A stretch of 64,000 bases of DNA from an uncultured bacterium. Lineage in GTDB: Bacteria; Bacillota; Clostridia; Lachnospirales; Lachnospiraceae. Of this stretch, positions 33,744-41,242 are shown piece after piece; within the stretch, counting starts at the first letter, position 1, and each line of letters opens with the position of its first letter. The stretch covers positions 1 to 64,000 of the forward strand of contig CANSLJ010000010.1 in assembly GCA_947647735.1 (NCBI GenBank), read 5' to 3'. A model generated the notes under the pieces. It ran no database searches and was not told the origin of the DNA. It saw nothing but the letters and a program-made list of their open reading frames with translations. The position numbers and the translations under genes are program-made.

Positions 33744-34670
33744 ATGATTAACAAATTAGTTGCAAAGATACAGAAAACAGGAGCGCCCATCGTGGTGGGG
33801 CTGGATCCGATGTTGAGTTATATTCCGGAGCAGGTCTTGACGAAAGCATTTGCGGAATACGGGGAGACGCTGGAAGGGGCAGCGGAAGCAATCTGGCAGT
33901 TTAATAAAGAAATAATAGATAACACGTGTGATTTAATTCCCGCCGTGAAGCCTCAGATCGCCATGTATGAGCAGTTCGGCGTGGAGGGATTGAAAGCCTT
34001 TCAGAAGACGGTGAATTATTGTAAGAAAAAGGATCTGGTCGTGATCGGGGATGTCAAGAGGGGGGATATCGGTTCCACCTCCGCCGCTTATGCGACGGCG
34101 CATCTTGGGAAAGTGACTGTCGGGAAAAATACGTTTTCCCCCTTTTCGGAAGATTTTGCGACCGTGAATCCCTATCTTGGTTCGGATGGTGTAAAGCCCT
34201 TTGTCAAGGTTTGTCAGGAGGAGAAGAAGGGTATCTTTGTACTGGTGAAAACATCCAATCCCAGCAGCGGAGAGTTTCAGGACCGGCTGATCGACGGCAG
34301 GCCGCTCTATGAGCATGTGGGCGAAAAGGTTGCCGAGTGGGGCGCAGAGTGCATGGGCGATTCCTACAGCTATGTGGGCGCGGTTGTGGGCGCAACCTAT
34401 CCTGAGATGGGAAAGATTCTCCGGAAGATCATGCCGAAAGCCTATATCCTTGTGCCGGGCTATGGCGCGCAGGGCGGAAAAGGTGCGGATCTTGTGCATT
34501 TCTTTAATGAGGACGGGCTGGGAGCTATCGTGAATTCCTCCAGAGGCATCATCGCCGCATGGCAGCAGGAAAAATATGCCGGGTTTGGTGCGGAGCATTT
34601 CGGGGAAGCATCGAGAGCGGCTGTGCTGGAGATGAAGGAGGATATCGCGGGAGCGCTGAGCGGCAGATAG
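33744..34670 (+). CDS. pyrF: Orotidine 5'-phosphate decarboxylase
   Basis: A 308-residue enzyme for the last step of UMP synthesis. It belongs to the longer (subfamily 2) class of about 270-310 residues. VVGLDPML is the first substrate strand, VKPQIAMYEQFG the next, and the catalytic Asp-Lys-Asp array is in IGDVKRGDIGSTS. GYGAQGGKGADL is the phosphate loop, and VNSSRGIIAAW the last conserved strand. GGGAAGAAG precedes the ATG. It is paired with pyrE in pathway terms, but the two genes are separated by about 560 bases holding a toxin-antitoxin-like locus and a terminator. Confidence 0.96.
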   Translation: MINKLVAKIQKTGAPIVVGLDPMLSYIPEQVLTKAFAEYGETLEGAAEAIWQFNKEIIDNTCDLIPAVKPQIAMYEQFGVEGLKAFQKTVNYCKKKDLVVIGDVKRGDIGSTSAAYATAHLGKVTVGKNTFSPFSEDFATVNPYLGSDGVKPFVKVCQEEKKGIFVLVKTSNPSSGEFQDRLIDGRPLYEHVGEKVAEWGAECMGDSYSYVGAVVGATYPEMGKILRKIMPKAYILVPGYGAQGGKGADLVHFFNEDGLGAIVNSSRGIIAAWQQEKYAGFGAEHFGEASRAAVLEMKEDIAGALSGR

Positions 34671-34716
34671 AGAAAAAGCAACAGCAGCACGCTTCGCGAG
34701 CGTCTTTATGCTAATA

Positions 34717-34746
34717 AAAACAGGGATGTTGAAACATCCCCGTTTT
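34717..34746. terminator. Bidirectional terminator after pyrF
   Basis: AAAAC-A-GGGATGT, loop TGAA, ACATCCC-C-GTTTT (34717-34746) with one A-C mismatch. On the plus strand the arm ends in GTTTTCT, on the minus strand in GTTTTTATT. It can therefore end pyrF transcripts and also reverse-strand transcripts from the small peptide gene at 34913. Confidence 0.8.
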
Positions 34747-34758
34747 CTAAACTTCCAC

Positions 34759-34787
34759 TTGTAAAACAGGGGTGGATAGTTTATAAT
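34759..34787 (+). promoter_or_regulatory. Promoter of the putative antisense RNA
   Basis: TTGTAA (34759-34764), exactly 17 bases, then a consensus TATAAT (34782-34787). Transcription should begin near 34794. A terminator hairpin lies only about 115 bases downstream. Confidence 0.65.
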
Positions 34788-34793
34788 CAGTAT

Positions 34794-34908
34794 AGAAGGT
34801 AACGGAGATATGCAAGGTCCCCATTACCCCAGACGGAAACTTATGCAAAATGATTTACAAATTACACAGGCTATCCCCTATTTGCGGTAGAGGATAGCCA
34901 TTTTTCTG
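34794..34908 (+). ncRNA. Putative antisense antitoxin RNA, about 115 nt
   Basis: Bounded by a strong promoter (34759-34787) and a rho-independent terminator (34869-34905). It runs opposite to the small membrane-peptide gene and is complementary to the region right after that gene's stop codon, which should lie in the peptide mRNA's 3' untranslated part. That is the geometry of type I antitoxins such as RatA or SR4. A 26-codon frame inside it (ATG 34815, GGAG upstream) is the only coding alternative and looks weak. The ends are inferred from motifs. Confidence 0.5.
34869..34905 (+). terminator. Terminator of the putative antisense RNA
   Basis: GGCTATCC (34869-34876) and GGATAGCC (34892-34899) with a 15-base loop, followed by ATTTTTCT. 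The T-tract is only on the plus strand, so it stops the plus-strand RNA. Confidence 0.78.
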
Positions 34909-34912
34909 TCTA

Positions 34913-34993
34913 TTACCGGTTGTTGTGATTATCTATGTAAGCCAAAGCGGCAAATACCACTAAGAGCAGTGTCAAAACTTCTAATGTTTCCAT
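34913..34993 (-). CDS. 26-residue hydrophobic peptide, putative type I (holin-like) toxin
   Basis: A 26-codon reverse-strand ORF. The product starts METLEV, has one hydrophobic helix (LTLLLVVFAALAYI) and ends in the polar tail DNHNNR. AAAGGGGG lies 4 bases before the ATG, a very strong ribosome binding site, and a TGATATAAT extended -10 lies further upstream. Size, single helix, short charged tail and strong translation signals match the small holin-like toxins of Firmicutes. An antisense RNA converges on its 3' side, and a bidirectional terminator at 34717-34746 could end its message. Toxic activity is inferred from architecture only. An orphan regulatory membrane peptide is the alternative. 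Confidence 0.6.
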   Translation of the reverse strand: METLEVLTLLLVVFAALAYIDNHNNR

Positions 34994-35064
34994 AGAACCC
35001 CCTTTCCGTTTCCGAAAAAGGCAACCGGGGAACTATCCCCATACTGTCTATACTGACTATAGAA

Positions 35065-35072
35065 ATTATATC
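35065..35072 (-). promoter_or_regulatory. Candidate promoter of the small membrane peptide
   Basis: On the reverse strand TGATATAAT covers this site (TATAAT is the complement of 35065-35070). The predicted start, near 35058, gives a leader of about 65 bases that carries the ribosome binding site. The -35 is weak, as expected with an extended -10. Confidence 0.5.
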
Positions 35073-35156
35073 ATAGTATGTGAAAGATTGCTATAAGATT
35101 ACGCGAAATAAAGTGATTAAATTTGCGGCATATTGAAACGGATCGTTTAAAAACGG

Positions 35157-35185
35157 TTGAATGCGGGCAGTAAATATGGTAGAAT
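35157..35185 (+). promoter_or_regulatory. Promoter of pyrE
   Basis: TTGAAT (35157-35162), a 17-base spacer and TAGAAT (35180-35185), about 50 bases before the pyrE ATG. It shows that pyrE is transcribed separately from pyrF. No PyrR-binding anti-terminator loop is apparent in the short leader. Confidence 0.55.
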
Positions 35186-35234
35186 TGGGAAGATATGACA
35201 AGGGAAGAGGCATAAGACAGGGAGGCAGGAACAG

Positions 35235-35906
35235 ATGGAGAGATATAAAGAGGAATTTATCGAGTTCATGGTGGACTGCGATGTATTGAAGTTCGGAGAT
35301 TTTGTGACAAAGAGCGGAAGAAAGACGCCTTTTTTTGTAAACACGGGATTTTACCGGACGGGGGCTCAGCTTCGTAAACTGGGCGGTTATTACGCGAAGG
35401 CGATCCACGACCGGTTCGGTCTGGATTTCGATGTATTGTTCGGGCCTGCCTATAAGGGGATTCCGCTCAGTGTGGCGGCAACTATTGCTATTTCGGAAAA
35501 TTATGATAAGGACATCAAGTATTGTTCCAACAGGAAAGAGGTAAAGGATCACGGCGACAAGGGAATCCTGCTGGGGAGCCCGCTTTCATCGGGAGACAGG
35601 GTACTGCTGATCGAGGATGTGACAACGGCGGGGACTTCCATCGGGGAGACGCTTCCGATCCTCAAGGCGCAGGGCGATGTTGAGGTCTGCGGCCTGGTGG
35701 TCAGTGTAGATCGAATGGAGCGCGGCAAGGGCGAAAAGAGCGCGCTTGTGGAGATTTCGGAAACCTATGGCTTCCCGACAGCGGCGATCGTGACGATGGC
35801 GGAAGTGGTGGAGCATCTGTATAACCGTCCTTATAACGGGAAAGTTTATATTGATGATACATTGAAAGCGGCGATCGATGCATATTATGAGCAGTATGGC
35901 GCATAA
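35235..35906 (+). CDS. pyrE: Orotate phosphoribosyltransferase
   Basis: A 223-residue enzyme that joins orotate and PRPP to give OMP, the substrate of the PyrF encoded just upstream. The PRPP-binding motif is LLIEDVTTAGTSIGE, preceded by DVLFGPAYKGIPLS (phosphate loop) and the catalytic-loop region NRKEVKDHGDKG. Length and order match the longer eukaryote/gamma-type OPRTs (about 215-225) found in many Clostridia. GGGAGG lies upstream of the ATG. It is followed by a hairpin element of the family seen before aroF, purM and clpC. Confidence 0.96.
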   Translation: MERYKEEFIEFMVDCDVLKFGDFVTKSGRKTPFFVNTGFYRTGAQLRKLGGYYAKAIHDRFGLDFDVLFGPAYKGIPLSVAATIAISENYDKDIKYCSNRKEVKDHGDKGILLGSPLSSGDRVLLIEDVTTAGTSIGETLPILKAQGDVEVCGLVVSVDRMERGKGEKSALVEISETYGFPTAAIVTMAEVVEHLYNRPYNGKVYIDDTLKAAIDAYYEQYGA

Positions 35907-35956
35907 TTCGGCGAATATTCTGGAAACGCTACAGGAGTATTCGCGGGACAGGAAAA

Positions 35957-36064
35957 CAGCAGAATCTCTGAAAGCGCATAATTCAATTTACAGACGCACA
36001 GCGGCTGTGGATTGAATTCGGTCGGTATGTGCTGTAAGGGATTCTGCGGGACTGGAATAGGAGG
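35957..36064 (+). repeat. Intercistronic hairpin element (copy B) upstream of a 50-residue membrane protein
   Basis: The outer stem is CAGCAGAATC (35957-35966) with GATTCTGCGG (36040-36049). Inside it GCGCATA/TATGTGC, ATTCAAT/ATTGAAT and CACAG/CTGTG stack as further stems. The tail GACTGGAATAG then GAGG (36050-36064) holds the ribosome binding site of the next gene. Base and tail match copies at 10662, 41243 and 46069; the arms do not. Confidence 0.65.
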
Positions 36065-36071
36065 TTTTTGG

Positions 36072-36224
36072 ATGGAAGAGAAAACTTTTAAAACATTAAA
36101 CGGAACAGGTGCATTGAACATCGTGCTGGGGGTTATCGGCATTGTGGCAGGTGTGGCGGGAGGCGTACTGCTGATCATCAGCGGGGCAAAGCTTCTTTCA
36201 AGAAAATCTAAAATGCTGTTTTAG
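36072..36224 (+). CDS. 50-residue single-pass membrane protein
   Basis: A small protein with a polar start (MEEKTFKTLNGTGALN), one Gly/Val/Ile-rich helix (about 17-38, IVLGVIGIVAGVAGGVLLII) and a basic end (KLLSRKSKMLF). TAGGAGG lies 8 bases before the ATG as the tail of a conserved hairpin element, which supports real translation. I do not know a function. A DUF6142 membrane protein gene follows after 83 bases. Confidence 0.7.
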   Translation: MEEKTFKTLNGTGALNIVLGVIGIVAGVAGGVLLIISGAKLLSRKSKMLF

Positions 36225-36267
36225 AGTGGGTGGGTGCTTTCCGAGGGAAGTACCCTTTTCGTATCAT

Positions 36268-36302
36268 TAAGAGATTCTGCTGTAAAAGATTCTGCGGGAC
36301 TA
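36268..36302 (+). repeat. Partial duplicate of the hairpin-element 3' arm before the DUF6142 gene
   Basis: GATTCTGCTGTAAAAGATTCTGCGGGACT repeats the 3' part of copy B (CTGTAAGGGATTCTGCGGGACT) but then diverges and lacks the GGAATAG tail and the 5' arm. It looks like a local duplication that did not carry the full element. Confidence 0.5.
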
Positions 36303-36307
36303 AAATT

Positions 36308-36622
36308 ATGAAGAAAAATTATATCTTTACAAATAAGGAACATCCTAAAAAATCTATTATGTCGACGATATTGGGGACGCTGTCTGTGGCATCCCTTATT
36401 CTTGCGGCATATTTATCCTACATGGACAAAGGGGCGGAAAATATGCGCTATGGCAGCGCCTGTTTTCTTGCCATGATCTTTGCCTTTGTGGGCGTGGTGC
36501 TGGGTGTGCTGGGGAGGATGGAGAAGGAGAAGTTTTATCTGTTTTCCTATATTGGTATTGTGCTGAATCTGGCGGCGATTGGGCTGGTGAGCCTGATCTT
36601 GTATGCGGGGGCACTTTTGTGA
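36308..36622 (+). CDS. DUF6142-family membrane protein
   Basis: A 104-residue protein with three hydrophobic segments (about 18-37, 50-70 and 80-102), a polar N-terminus (MKKNYIFTNKEHPKKS) and the segment FAFVGVVLGVLGRMEKEKFY. These match a family of small three-helix membrane proteins (DUF6142) in Lachnospiraceae with no known function. The Met at 36308 is preferred; an upstream in-frame start at 36230 would add 26 residues of non-hydrophobic, hairpin-encoded sequence. No clear ribosome binding site precedes it, so it may depend on coupling to the gene before. Confidence 0.72.
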   Translation: MKKNYIFTNKEHPKKSIMSTILGTLSVASLILAAYLSYMDKGAENMRYGSACFLAMIFAFVGVVLGVLGRMEKEKFYLFSYIGIVLNLAAIGLVSLILYAGALL

Positions 36623-36783
36623 GGGATAGTGACAGCGGGAGGATTGTTGTATAAAGGTCAGTTTCCTAAAGGAATGTTGCCGCAAAAAACTAATTTTTCA
36701 TAAAGATATTGAAAGTTCATCTTATACAGGCTGTGTCAGTAGGGGAGATTAAGAAAAGAGAGTATATTTCGGAGGTATAACGG

Positions 36784-38910
36784 GTGTTATTATATAGTGA
36801 AGAGGAAGAAATTTATGCAGAGCGTCTGGAACTGGCGGAGGGACGGATCTCGGAACTGCTGGAGGAACTCTGCAGGGAACTGGATCAGGCGGAGAAAAAG
36901 AGAGAAGTGTCGGAACAAAGAGAAAGCTATCTGCGTTATTTTCGCAGTCAGTTTTCCTTCTGTAATGTATGCTGCAAGTTAAATAACTATCTGCGTTCTG
37001 GTGCGGGCAGTCAGGATTCTCTGGAGGAGCTGCGGGAGCTGAACCGGGGGCTGTATGAGGAGATACTGCCGGAAAATTATGATGCAAGCTGGTTGAACCC
37101 GGTGGTCTGTCATGAAAATCTGGGAGAGTACGGACAGCTTTTGTGCGTGTTGGCGGCAGAACTGCGGGCGCAGATCGCCGCCTGTTATGAAAAGCGGGCA
37201 CAGGAGCTTGTGATCAGGATGGAGCTTCTGCTGGAAGTATACGGTGCTTTTGAGAGTGCCTGGGCGGAAGGCTTGAGAGCGCCGAAACTGGAGGAGGTGC
37301 AGGAAATCTTATACTGGTATGTCAGCGATTATTCCGAGGTGGTGATGGAGCGGCGGGTGCGTCAGCAGGTGGACCCGGCGGAGGATTTCTGTACGAAGAT
37401 CGTGATGGAGGCTGATCTGTCTGACGATCGTTTTTTATATCAGTACGGGGAATATGTGACGGAGCAGGAGGAGAAGATGGCGGATTATCTGCGGAATCTG
37501 CCGGAGGAAAAGATTCGGTTGATCGCAGATACTTATACTGAAGGGTACCGCATCGGGTTTGTGCTGGGCAGAAAGGACCTGTCGAAGAAAAAGACGGTGA
37601 ATATCCGCTATCATCTCGGCTTCGAGCGGATCATCCGGGCGGCAGTGAAAAATTTTGAGAAGATGGGACTTAAGCCTGTGATATACCGGCAGGCTGTGAG
37701 TATTTTAGAAAACAAGGGGATCAACCGCATCGGTGTTTACGGCGCGGCGGCGAACAGACAGTTTGATTATGATCATAAGGAGGATATCGGGCTTGTTCTG
37801 GACAAGAAGCTTGTAAACAGGAAACTGGAGCTGATGCGGAGAAGTTTTGAGAAGTATAAGGACCGGGCTTATGTCCATGCGGGTCCCGCGGTGATGGAGA
37901 TCTTCGGTGAGGCGGATTTTGCGCCGGAGAACAGGGAATGTGCCGTGAAGCTGTCGGAGAGACAGCAGAAGCTTTCCGTGGAGTATGCTTCGGGTGCGGG
38001 ACAGATCACCAACGAGTATATAAAGGGTGAGGAGCGCAGCTTTACGATCATTGCCTTTCCCGTGCCGGATATCGGTGAGCGGTTTGAAGAGATTTTTGAT
38101 GAAACGATCCGGATCAATACGCTGGATTATGATCTTTACCGGGATATCCAGCAGAAGATCATCGATACGCTGGATGAGGCGGAGTATTGTATCATTAAGG
38201 GCATGGGAGAGAACCGCACCAATATGAAGGTGATGCTCCACAGACTGACGGACAGGGCGCATCAGACAAATTTTGAGAACTGTGTGGCGGATGTGAATAT
38301 CCCGGTGGGAGAAGTGTTTACGTCGCCTCAGCTTGCGGGAACAGAGGGGACGCTCCATGTCACAAAGGTATTTTTGAATGAGCTGAAGTATGAGAATCTG
38401 GAGCTGACTTTCCGGGACGGCATGGTGACGGACTATGGTTGTTCCAATTTTGAGGCGGAGTCGGAAAATAAGAAGCTCATGAAGGATACGGTGCTGTTCC
38501 ACCACGAGAGCCTGCCCCTCGGGGAGTTTGCCATCGGGACCAACACCACGGCTTATGTGGCGGCAAAACGACTGGGCATTGAGGAGAAGCTGCCGATCCT
38601 GATCGCGGAGAAGATGGGACCTCACTTTGCGGTGGGCGATACCTGCTATTCCCATGCGGAGGATGTGGCGGTCTACAATCCGGACGGGAAGGAGATCATT
38701 GCCAGAGATAATGAGAGATCCCTTGTCAGAAAAGAGCATCCGGAACAGGCTTATTTTAACTGTCATACGGATATCACGATCCCCTATGACGAGCTGGGAG
38801 AGGTTTCGGCGGTCAGGGCGGATGGCAGTGTCACAACGATCATTGAAGAGGGACGGTTTGTACTGCCGGGGTGCGAGGCGTTGAACGAGCCGCTGCGTTC
38901 CGAAAGGTGA
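36784..38910 (+). CDS. M29-type metallo-aminopeptidase with long N-terminal extension
   Basis: A 708-residue protein. The C-terminal part (about 320-700) carries the M29 (AmpS/AmpT) elements: MGENRTNMKVML, NIPVGEVFTSPQ and LGEFAIGTN with two metal-binding Glu, MGPHFAVGDTCYSHAED with His, and NCHTDITI with His and Asp. These enzymes remove N-terminal residues from peptides with a two-metal centre. Typical M29 peptidases are about 370-420 residues; here an additional N-terminal part of about 300 residues is helical and Glu/Arg-rich, with no known domain that I can assign. There is no signal peptide. It starts at GTG 36784 behind CGGAGG. It stands alone between DUF6142 and the AbiE pair. Confidence 0.85.
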   Translation: MLLYSEEEEIYAERLELAEGRISELLEELCRELDQAEKKREVSEQRESYLRYFRSQFSFCNVCCKLNNYLRSGAGSQDSLEELRELNRGLYEEILPENYDASWLNPVVCHENLGEYGQLLCVLAAELRAQIAACYEKRAQELVIRMELLLEVYGAFESAWAEGLRAPKLEEVQEILYWYVSDYSEVVMERRVRQQVDPAEDFCTKIVMEADLSDDRFLYQYGEYVTEQEEKMADYLRNLPEEKIRLIADTYTEGYRIGFVLGRKDLSKKKTVNIRYHLGFERIIRAAVKNFEKMGLKPVIYRQAVSILENKGINRIGVYGAAANRQFDYDHKEDIGLVLDKKLVNRKLELMRRSFEKYKDRAYVHAGPAVMEIFGEADFAPENRECAVKLSERQQKLSVEYASGAGQITNEYIKGEERSFTIIAFPVPDIGERFEEIFDETIRINTLDYDLYRDIQQKIIDTLDEAEYCIIKGMGENRTNMKVMLHRLTDRAHQTNFENCVADVNIPVGEVFTSPQLAGTEGTLHVTKVFLNELKYENLELTFRDGMVTDYGCSNFEAESENKKLMKDTVLFHHESLPLGEFAIGTNTTAYVAAKRLGIEEKLPILIAEKMGPHFAVGDTCYSHAEDVAVYNPDGKEIIARDNERSLVRKEHPEQAYFNCHTDITIPYDELGEVSAVRADGSVTTIIEEGRFVLPGCEALNEPLRSER

Positions 38911-38994
38911 TAGGGGGAAGTAAAGTAAATAATAGTATGGAAATAAGCAGGGATATTTGAAATATAGTTGAACAGAGTAAAAGCAGAGCATGAT

Positions 38995-39023
38995 TTGACA
39001 TAAGATAAAAAACGAAGTATACT
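38995..39023 (+). promoter_or_regulatory. Strong SigA promoter of the AbiE-type pair
   Basis: Perfect TTGACA (38995-39000), 17 bases and TATACT (39018-39023), 47 bases before the antitoxin ATG. Confidence 0.78.
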
Positions 39024-39028
39024 AACAA

Positions 39029-39051
39029 AAAGTAAATGAGATACTTACTTT
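39029..39051. promoter_or_regulatory. Inverted-repeat operator of the AbiE-type pair
   Basis: AAAGTAA (39029-39035) and TTACTTT (39045-39051) are perfect complements 9 bases apart, placed at about +1 to +22 of the promoter and before the ATG at 39070. AbiEi proteins repress their own operon by binding inverted repeats, so this is the likely site. Confidence 0.55.
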
Positions 39052-39069
39052 CTGAAAAGGCGGTGCGAT

Positions 39070-39693
39070 ATGGTATATGATTATCTGATGGCAAATTATA
39101 AGGCTGGAGAACCAATATTTCTTGCAGATATAAAAATGAAAGGTATAACAGAAGAAAATCTCCGATATCATCTGAAAAAATTGACAGATGATGGTGTTAT
39201 CTGTCGTTTTGAGGCGGGGATATATTATATTCCGAAGAGAAATATGCTTGGCGAACTTTCTGTTATGACGGCAGAAACAGTGGCGCTTCATAAGTATATC
39301 TACAGAAATGGAAAACGCGTTGGATTTTATTCAGGATATACATTGGCGAATAGACTGGGCTTATCAACACAGGTGCCGTTTACGGAAGAAATAACCAGTA
39401 ATTTTGCGCCGGCAGCGGTCAGGGAAGTAAAAATAAAAAACAGAAAATATATTATCCGAAGACCGGTGGTAGAGATAACGGATGAAAATGCTTATATACT
39501 GCAGTTTCTTGATTGCCTGAAGGATATAGACAGATCAGCGGAAGAAGACATGGCAGTTTGCGGGAAAATATTGACACAATTTGCAAAAGAACATCATATC
39601 ACAAAACCGTTGGCAGATTACTTTTTAAAATATTATCCAATAAAAATTTATAAAGCGATATATGAAACAGGGGTTAAGTATGTATCTGCATGA
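39070..39693 (+). CDS. AbiEi-like antitoxin / DUF6088 protein
   Basis: A 207-residue protein whose N-terminus (about 1-60) is a winged helix (ADIKMKGITEENLRYHLKKL, then GVICRFEAGIYYIPK). The rest (about 65-200) is the C-terminal antitoxin domain, with GYTLANRLGLSTQVP and an arginine-containing strand RRPVVEITD. In AbiE systems (type IV) this protein represses its own promoter and counteracts the nucleotidyltransferase toxin without direct contact. It overlaps the toxin gene by 14 bases. Base composition is clearly more AT-rich than the neighbouring housekeeping genes, a sign of horizontal acquisition. Confidence 0.85.
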   Translation: MVYDYLMANYKAGEPIFLADIKMKGITEENLRYHLKKLTDDGVICRFEAGIYYIPKRNMLGELSVMTAETVALHKYIYRNGKRVGFYSGYTLANRLGLSTQVPFTEEITSNFAPAAVREVKIKNRKYIIRRPVVEITDENAYILQFLDCLKDIDRSAEEDMAVCGKILTQFAKEHHITKPLADYFLKYYPIKIYKAIYETGVKYVSA

Positions 39694-40621
39694 GGAGATA
39701 GAGAAATTCAGAGATCTGGTAGAACAGGTTGCTGATATGACAGGAAAAACAACGGTTATTGTTGAAAAAGATTATTATGTTACTCTGATCTTAAGGCTGC
39801 TTGCTGAGAAATTGGATACGATTGTGTTTAAAGGCGGAACATCACTTTCAAAAGGATTCCATATCATTAACCGTTTTTCGGAAGATATTGATATTACGTT
39901 TGATGAGCATATTGGTGAAGCAAGAAGAAAGAAGTTAAAAAATGTTGTTTTAAAAAGCATTAGTGATGAGCTTGGCATGCCCATATCTAATTGGGAAAGC
40001 ACGCAGAGTGACAGAGATTATAACGCATATTTCTTTACTTATAGTTCTGTGTTTGGGCTTGATGATGAGCGTATCCTTTCATCAGTCAAGTTGGAGACAG
40101 CGCTTGGTTCTTATGCATTTCCAACAAAAAAAGTAATGGTCGGTAATTATATAGGGGATTACTTTAAAGCGAAAGGGCGCTGTGATCTGGCAGAACAATA
40201 CAGGTTGGATGAGTTTGAAATGAAATTGCAGGCTCCGGAGCGTACATATATAGATAAGATATTTGCCGTTTGTGACTATTACATGGAAGAGCGCTCAAAG
40301 CGATGTTCAAGGCATTTGTATGATATCTGCAAGTTGACGCCGGAGATGGTATTTGATGAGAAATTTAAAAAATTATTTCATGAAGTCCGAAGACACAGGG
40401 CAAAAATGGACATATGTCCATCGGCGAAGGAAGAGGTGGATATTTCAGCAGTTATAAGGGAGTTTTGTGAGAATGATTTTTATAAAGAGGATTACCGGAC
40501 TATTACAAGTTATTTTGCAGATGATATGGTAGAATATGAGAAAATTATTTCATGTATAAGAGCTGTCGCTGAATGGCTGGATGCTCTTCAGACAGAGAAA
40601 ATGTGTGAAAATAGGACTTAA
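39680..40621 (+). CDS. AbiEii/AbiGii-family nucleotidyltransferase toxin
   Basis: A 313-residue nucleotidyltransferase of the type IV toxin family. KGGTSLSKGF at about 51-60 is the GS motif and RFSEDIDITF gives the two metal-binding Asp at about 69 and 71; SVKLETALGSY and PERTYIDKIFAVCDYY follow in the C-terminal helical half. Related enzymes add nucleotides to tRNA acceptor ends (MenT) or use GTP (AbiEii), halting growth and aborting phage infection. I chose ATG 39680, with CAGGGG upstream, over ATG 39662, which has none. It is the second gene of the AT-rich pair, which ends before the purE promoter. Confidence 0.88.
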   Translation: MYLHEEIEKFRDLVEQVADMTGKTTVIVEKDYYVTLILRLLAEKLDTIVFKGGTSLSKGFHIINRFSEDIDITFDEHIGEARRKKLKNVVLKSISDELGMPISNWESTQSDRDYNAYFFTYSSVFGLDDERILSSVKLETALGSYAFPTKKVMVGNYIGDYFKAKGRCDLAEQYRLDEFEMKLQAPERTYIDKIFAVCDYYMEERSKRCSRHLYDICKLTPEMVFDEKFKKLFHEVRRHRAKMDICPSAKEEVDISAVIREFCENDFYKEDYRTITSYFADDMVEYEKIISCIRAVAEWLDALQTEKMCENRT

Positions 40622-40635
40622 ATTATTTTCAGATA

Positions 40636-40664
40636 TTGCACAGAGCCGTAATTTCGGCTACACT
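40636..40664 (+). promoter_or_regulatory. Promoter of purE
   Basis: TTGCAC (40636-40641), 17 bases and TACACT (40659-40664). The spacer holds a short palindrome, AGCCG-TAATTT-CGGCT. The purE ATG is 70 bases downstream. I see no purine riboswitch. Confidence 0.5.
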
Positions 40665-40733
40665 ATATAGCGTGCTGAAAGGAAATCAAATATATATTAT
40701 ATAGAAAGAGCAGGCACACAGGAGGATAAGAGC

Positions 40734-41240
40734 ATGGCACAGGTAGGAATTGTGATGGGCAGTGATTCGGATATGCCGGTGATGGCGAAGGCCGCGGACA
40801 TTCTGGACAAACTGGGAATCAGTTACGAGATGACGATCCTTTCGGCACACAGGGAGCCGGAGGAGTTTTTTGCTTATGCAAAGGGAGCTGAGGCAAAGGG
40901 ATTTAAGGTGATCATTGCCGGAGCAGGCATGGCGGCGCATCTGCCGGGTATGTGTGCGGCAATCTTCCCGATGCCGGTGATCGGCATTCCGATGCATACC
41001 ACATCCCTCGGAGGAAGGGATTCTCTGTATTCCATTGTACAGATGCCGTCCGGGATTCCTGTGGCGACGGTGGCGATAAACGGCGGCGTAAACGCCGGGC
41101 TCCTTGCGGCGAAGATCCTTGCAACATCGGATGAGGCGTTGCTGCAGAAGCTCAAAGATTACAGTGAGAACATGAAGCAGGAAGTGCAGGCGAAGGATAG
41201 GAAACTGCGGGAAGTTGGGTATAAAAATTATACTAAATAA
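40734..41240 (+). CDS. purE: N5-carboxyaminoimidazole ribonucleotide mutase / AIR carboxylase
   Basis: A 168-residue PurE protein of purine biosynthesis, moving the carboxyl group to give CAIR. The N-terminal [10 protein letters not shown] (substrate loop), [10 protein letters not shown] with the catalytic His, [12 protein letters not shown] and [21 protein letters not shown] are all present. Length is standard. AGGAGGATAAG precedes the ATG. No purK or purC follows; the next gene is purM behind a hairpin leader. Without PurK in view, class I (needs PurK) and class II (CO2-using) cannot be separated. Confidence 0.96.
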   Translation: MAQVGIVMGSDSDMPVMAKAADILDKLGISYEMTILSAHREPEEFFAYAKGAEAKGFKVIIAGAGMAAHLPGMCAAIFPMPVIGIPMHTTSLGGRDSLYSIVQMPSGIPVATVAINGGVNAGLLAAKILATSDEALLQKLKDYSENMKQEVQAKDRKLREVGYKNYTK

Positions 41241-41242
41241 AA

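Noticed and set aside
32522-33790. A 422-codon reverse-strand frame opposite the TPR lipoprotein
   Set aside because: The composition is Leu/Ile/Arg-skewed as expected from antisense of a TPR gene, with no start signals or homology motifs.
34815-34895. 26-codon plus-strand ORF inside the putative antisense RNA as a gene
   Set aside because: The ribosome binding site is too close (4 bases), the product is a mixed Pro/Arg/Gln peptide with no features, and the ORF runs into the terminator hairpin.
37705-38991. A 428-codon reverse-strand frame opposite the M29 peptidase
   Set aside because: Antisense to a strongly supported gene, with no ribosome binding site and no recognisable domain.
40622-40733. 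Purine riboswitch before purE
   Set aside because: No conserved three-way junction sequence or terminator/anti-terminator pair; only a promoter and a short palindrome are seen.
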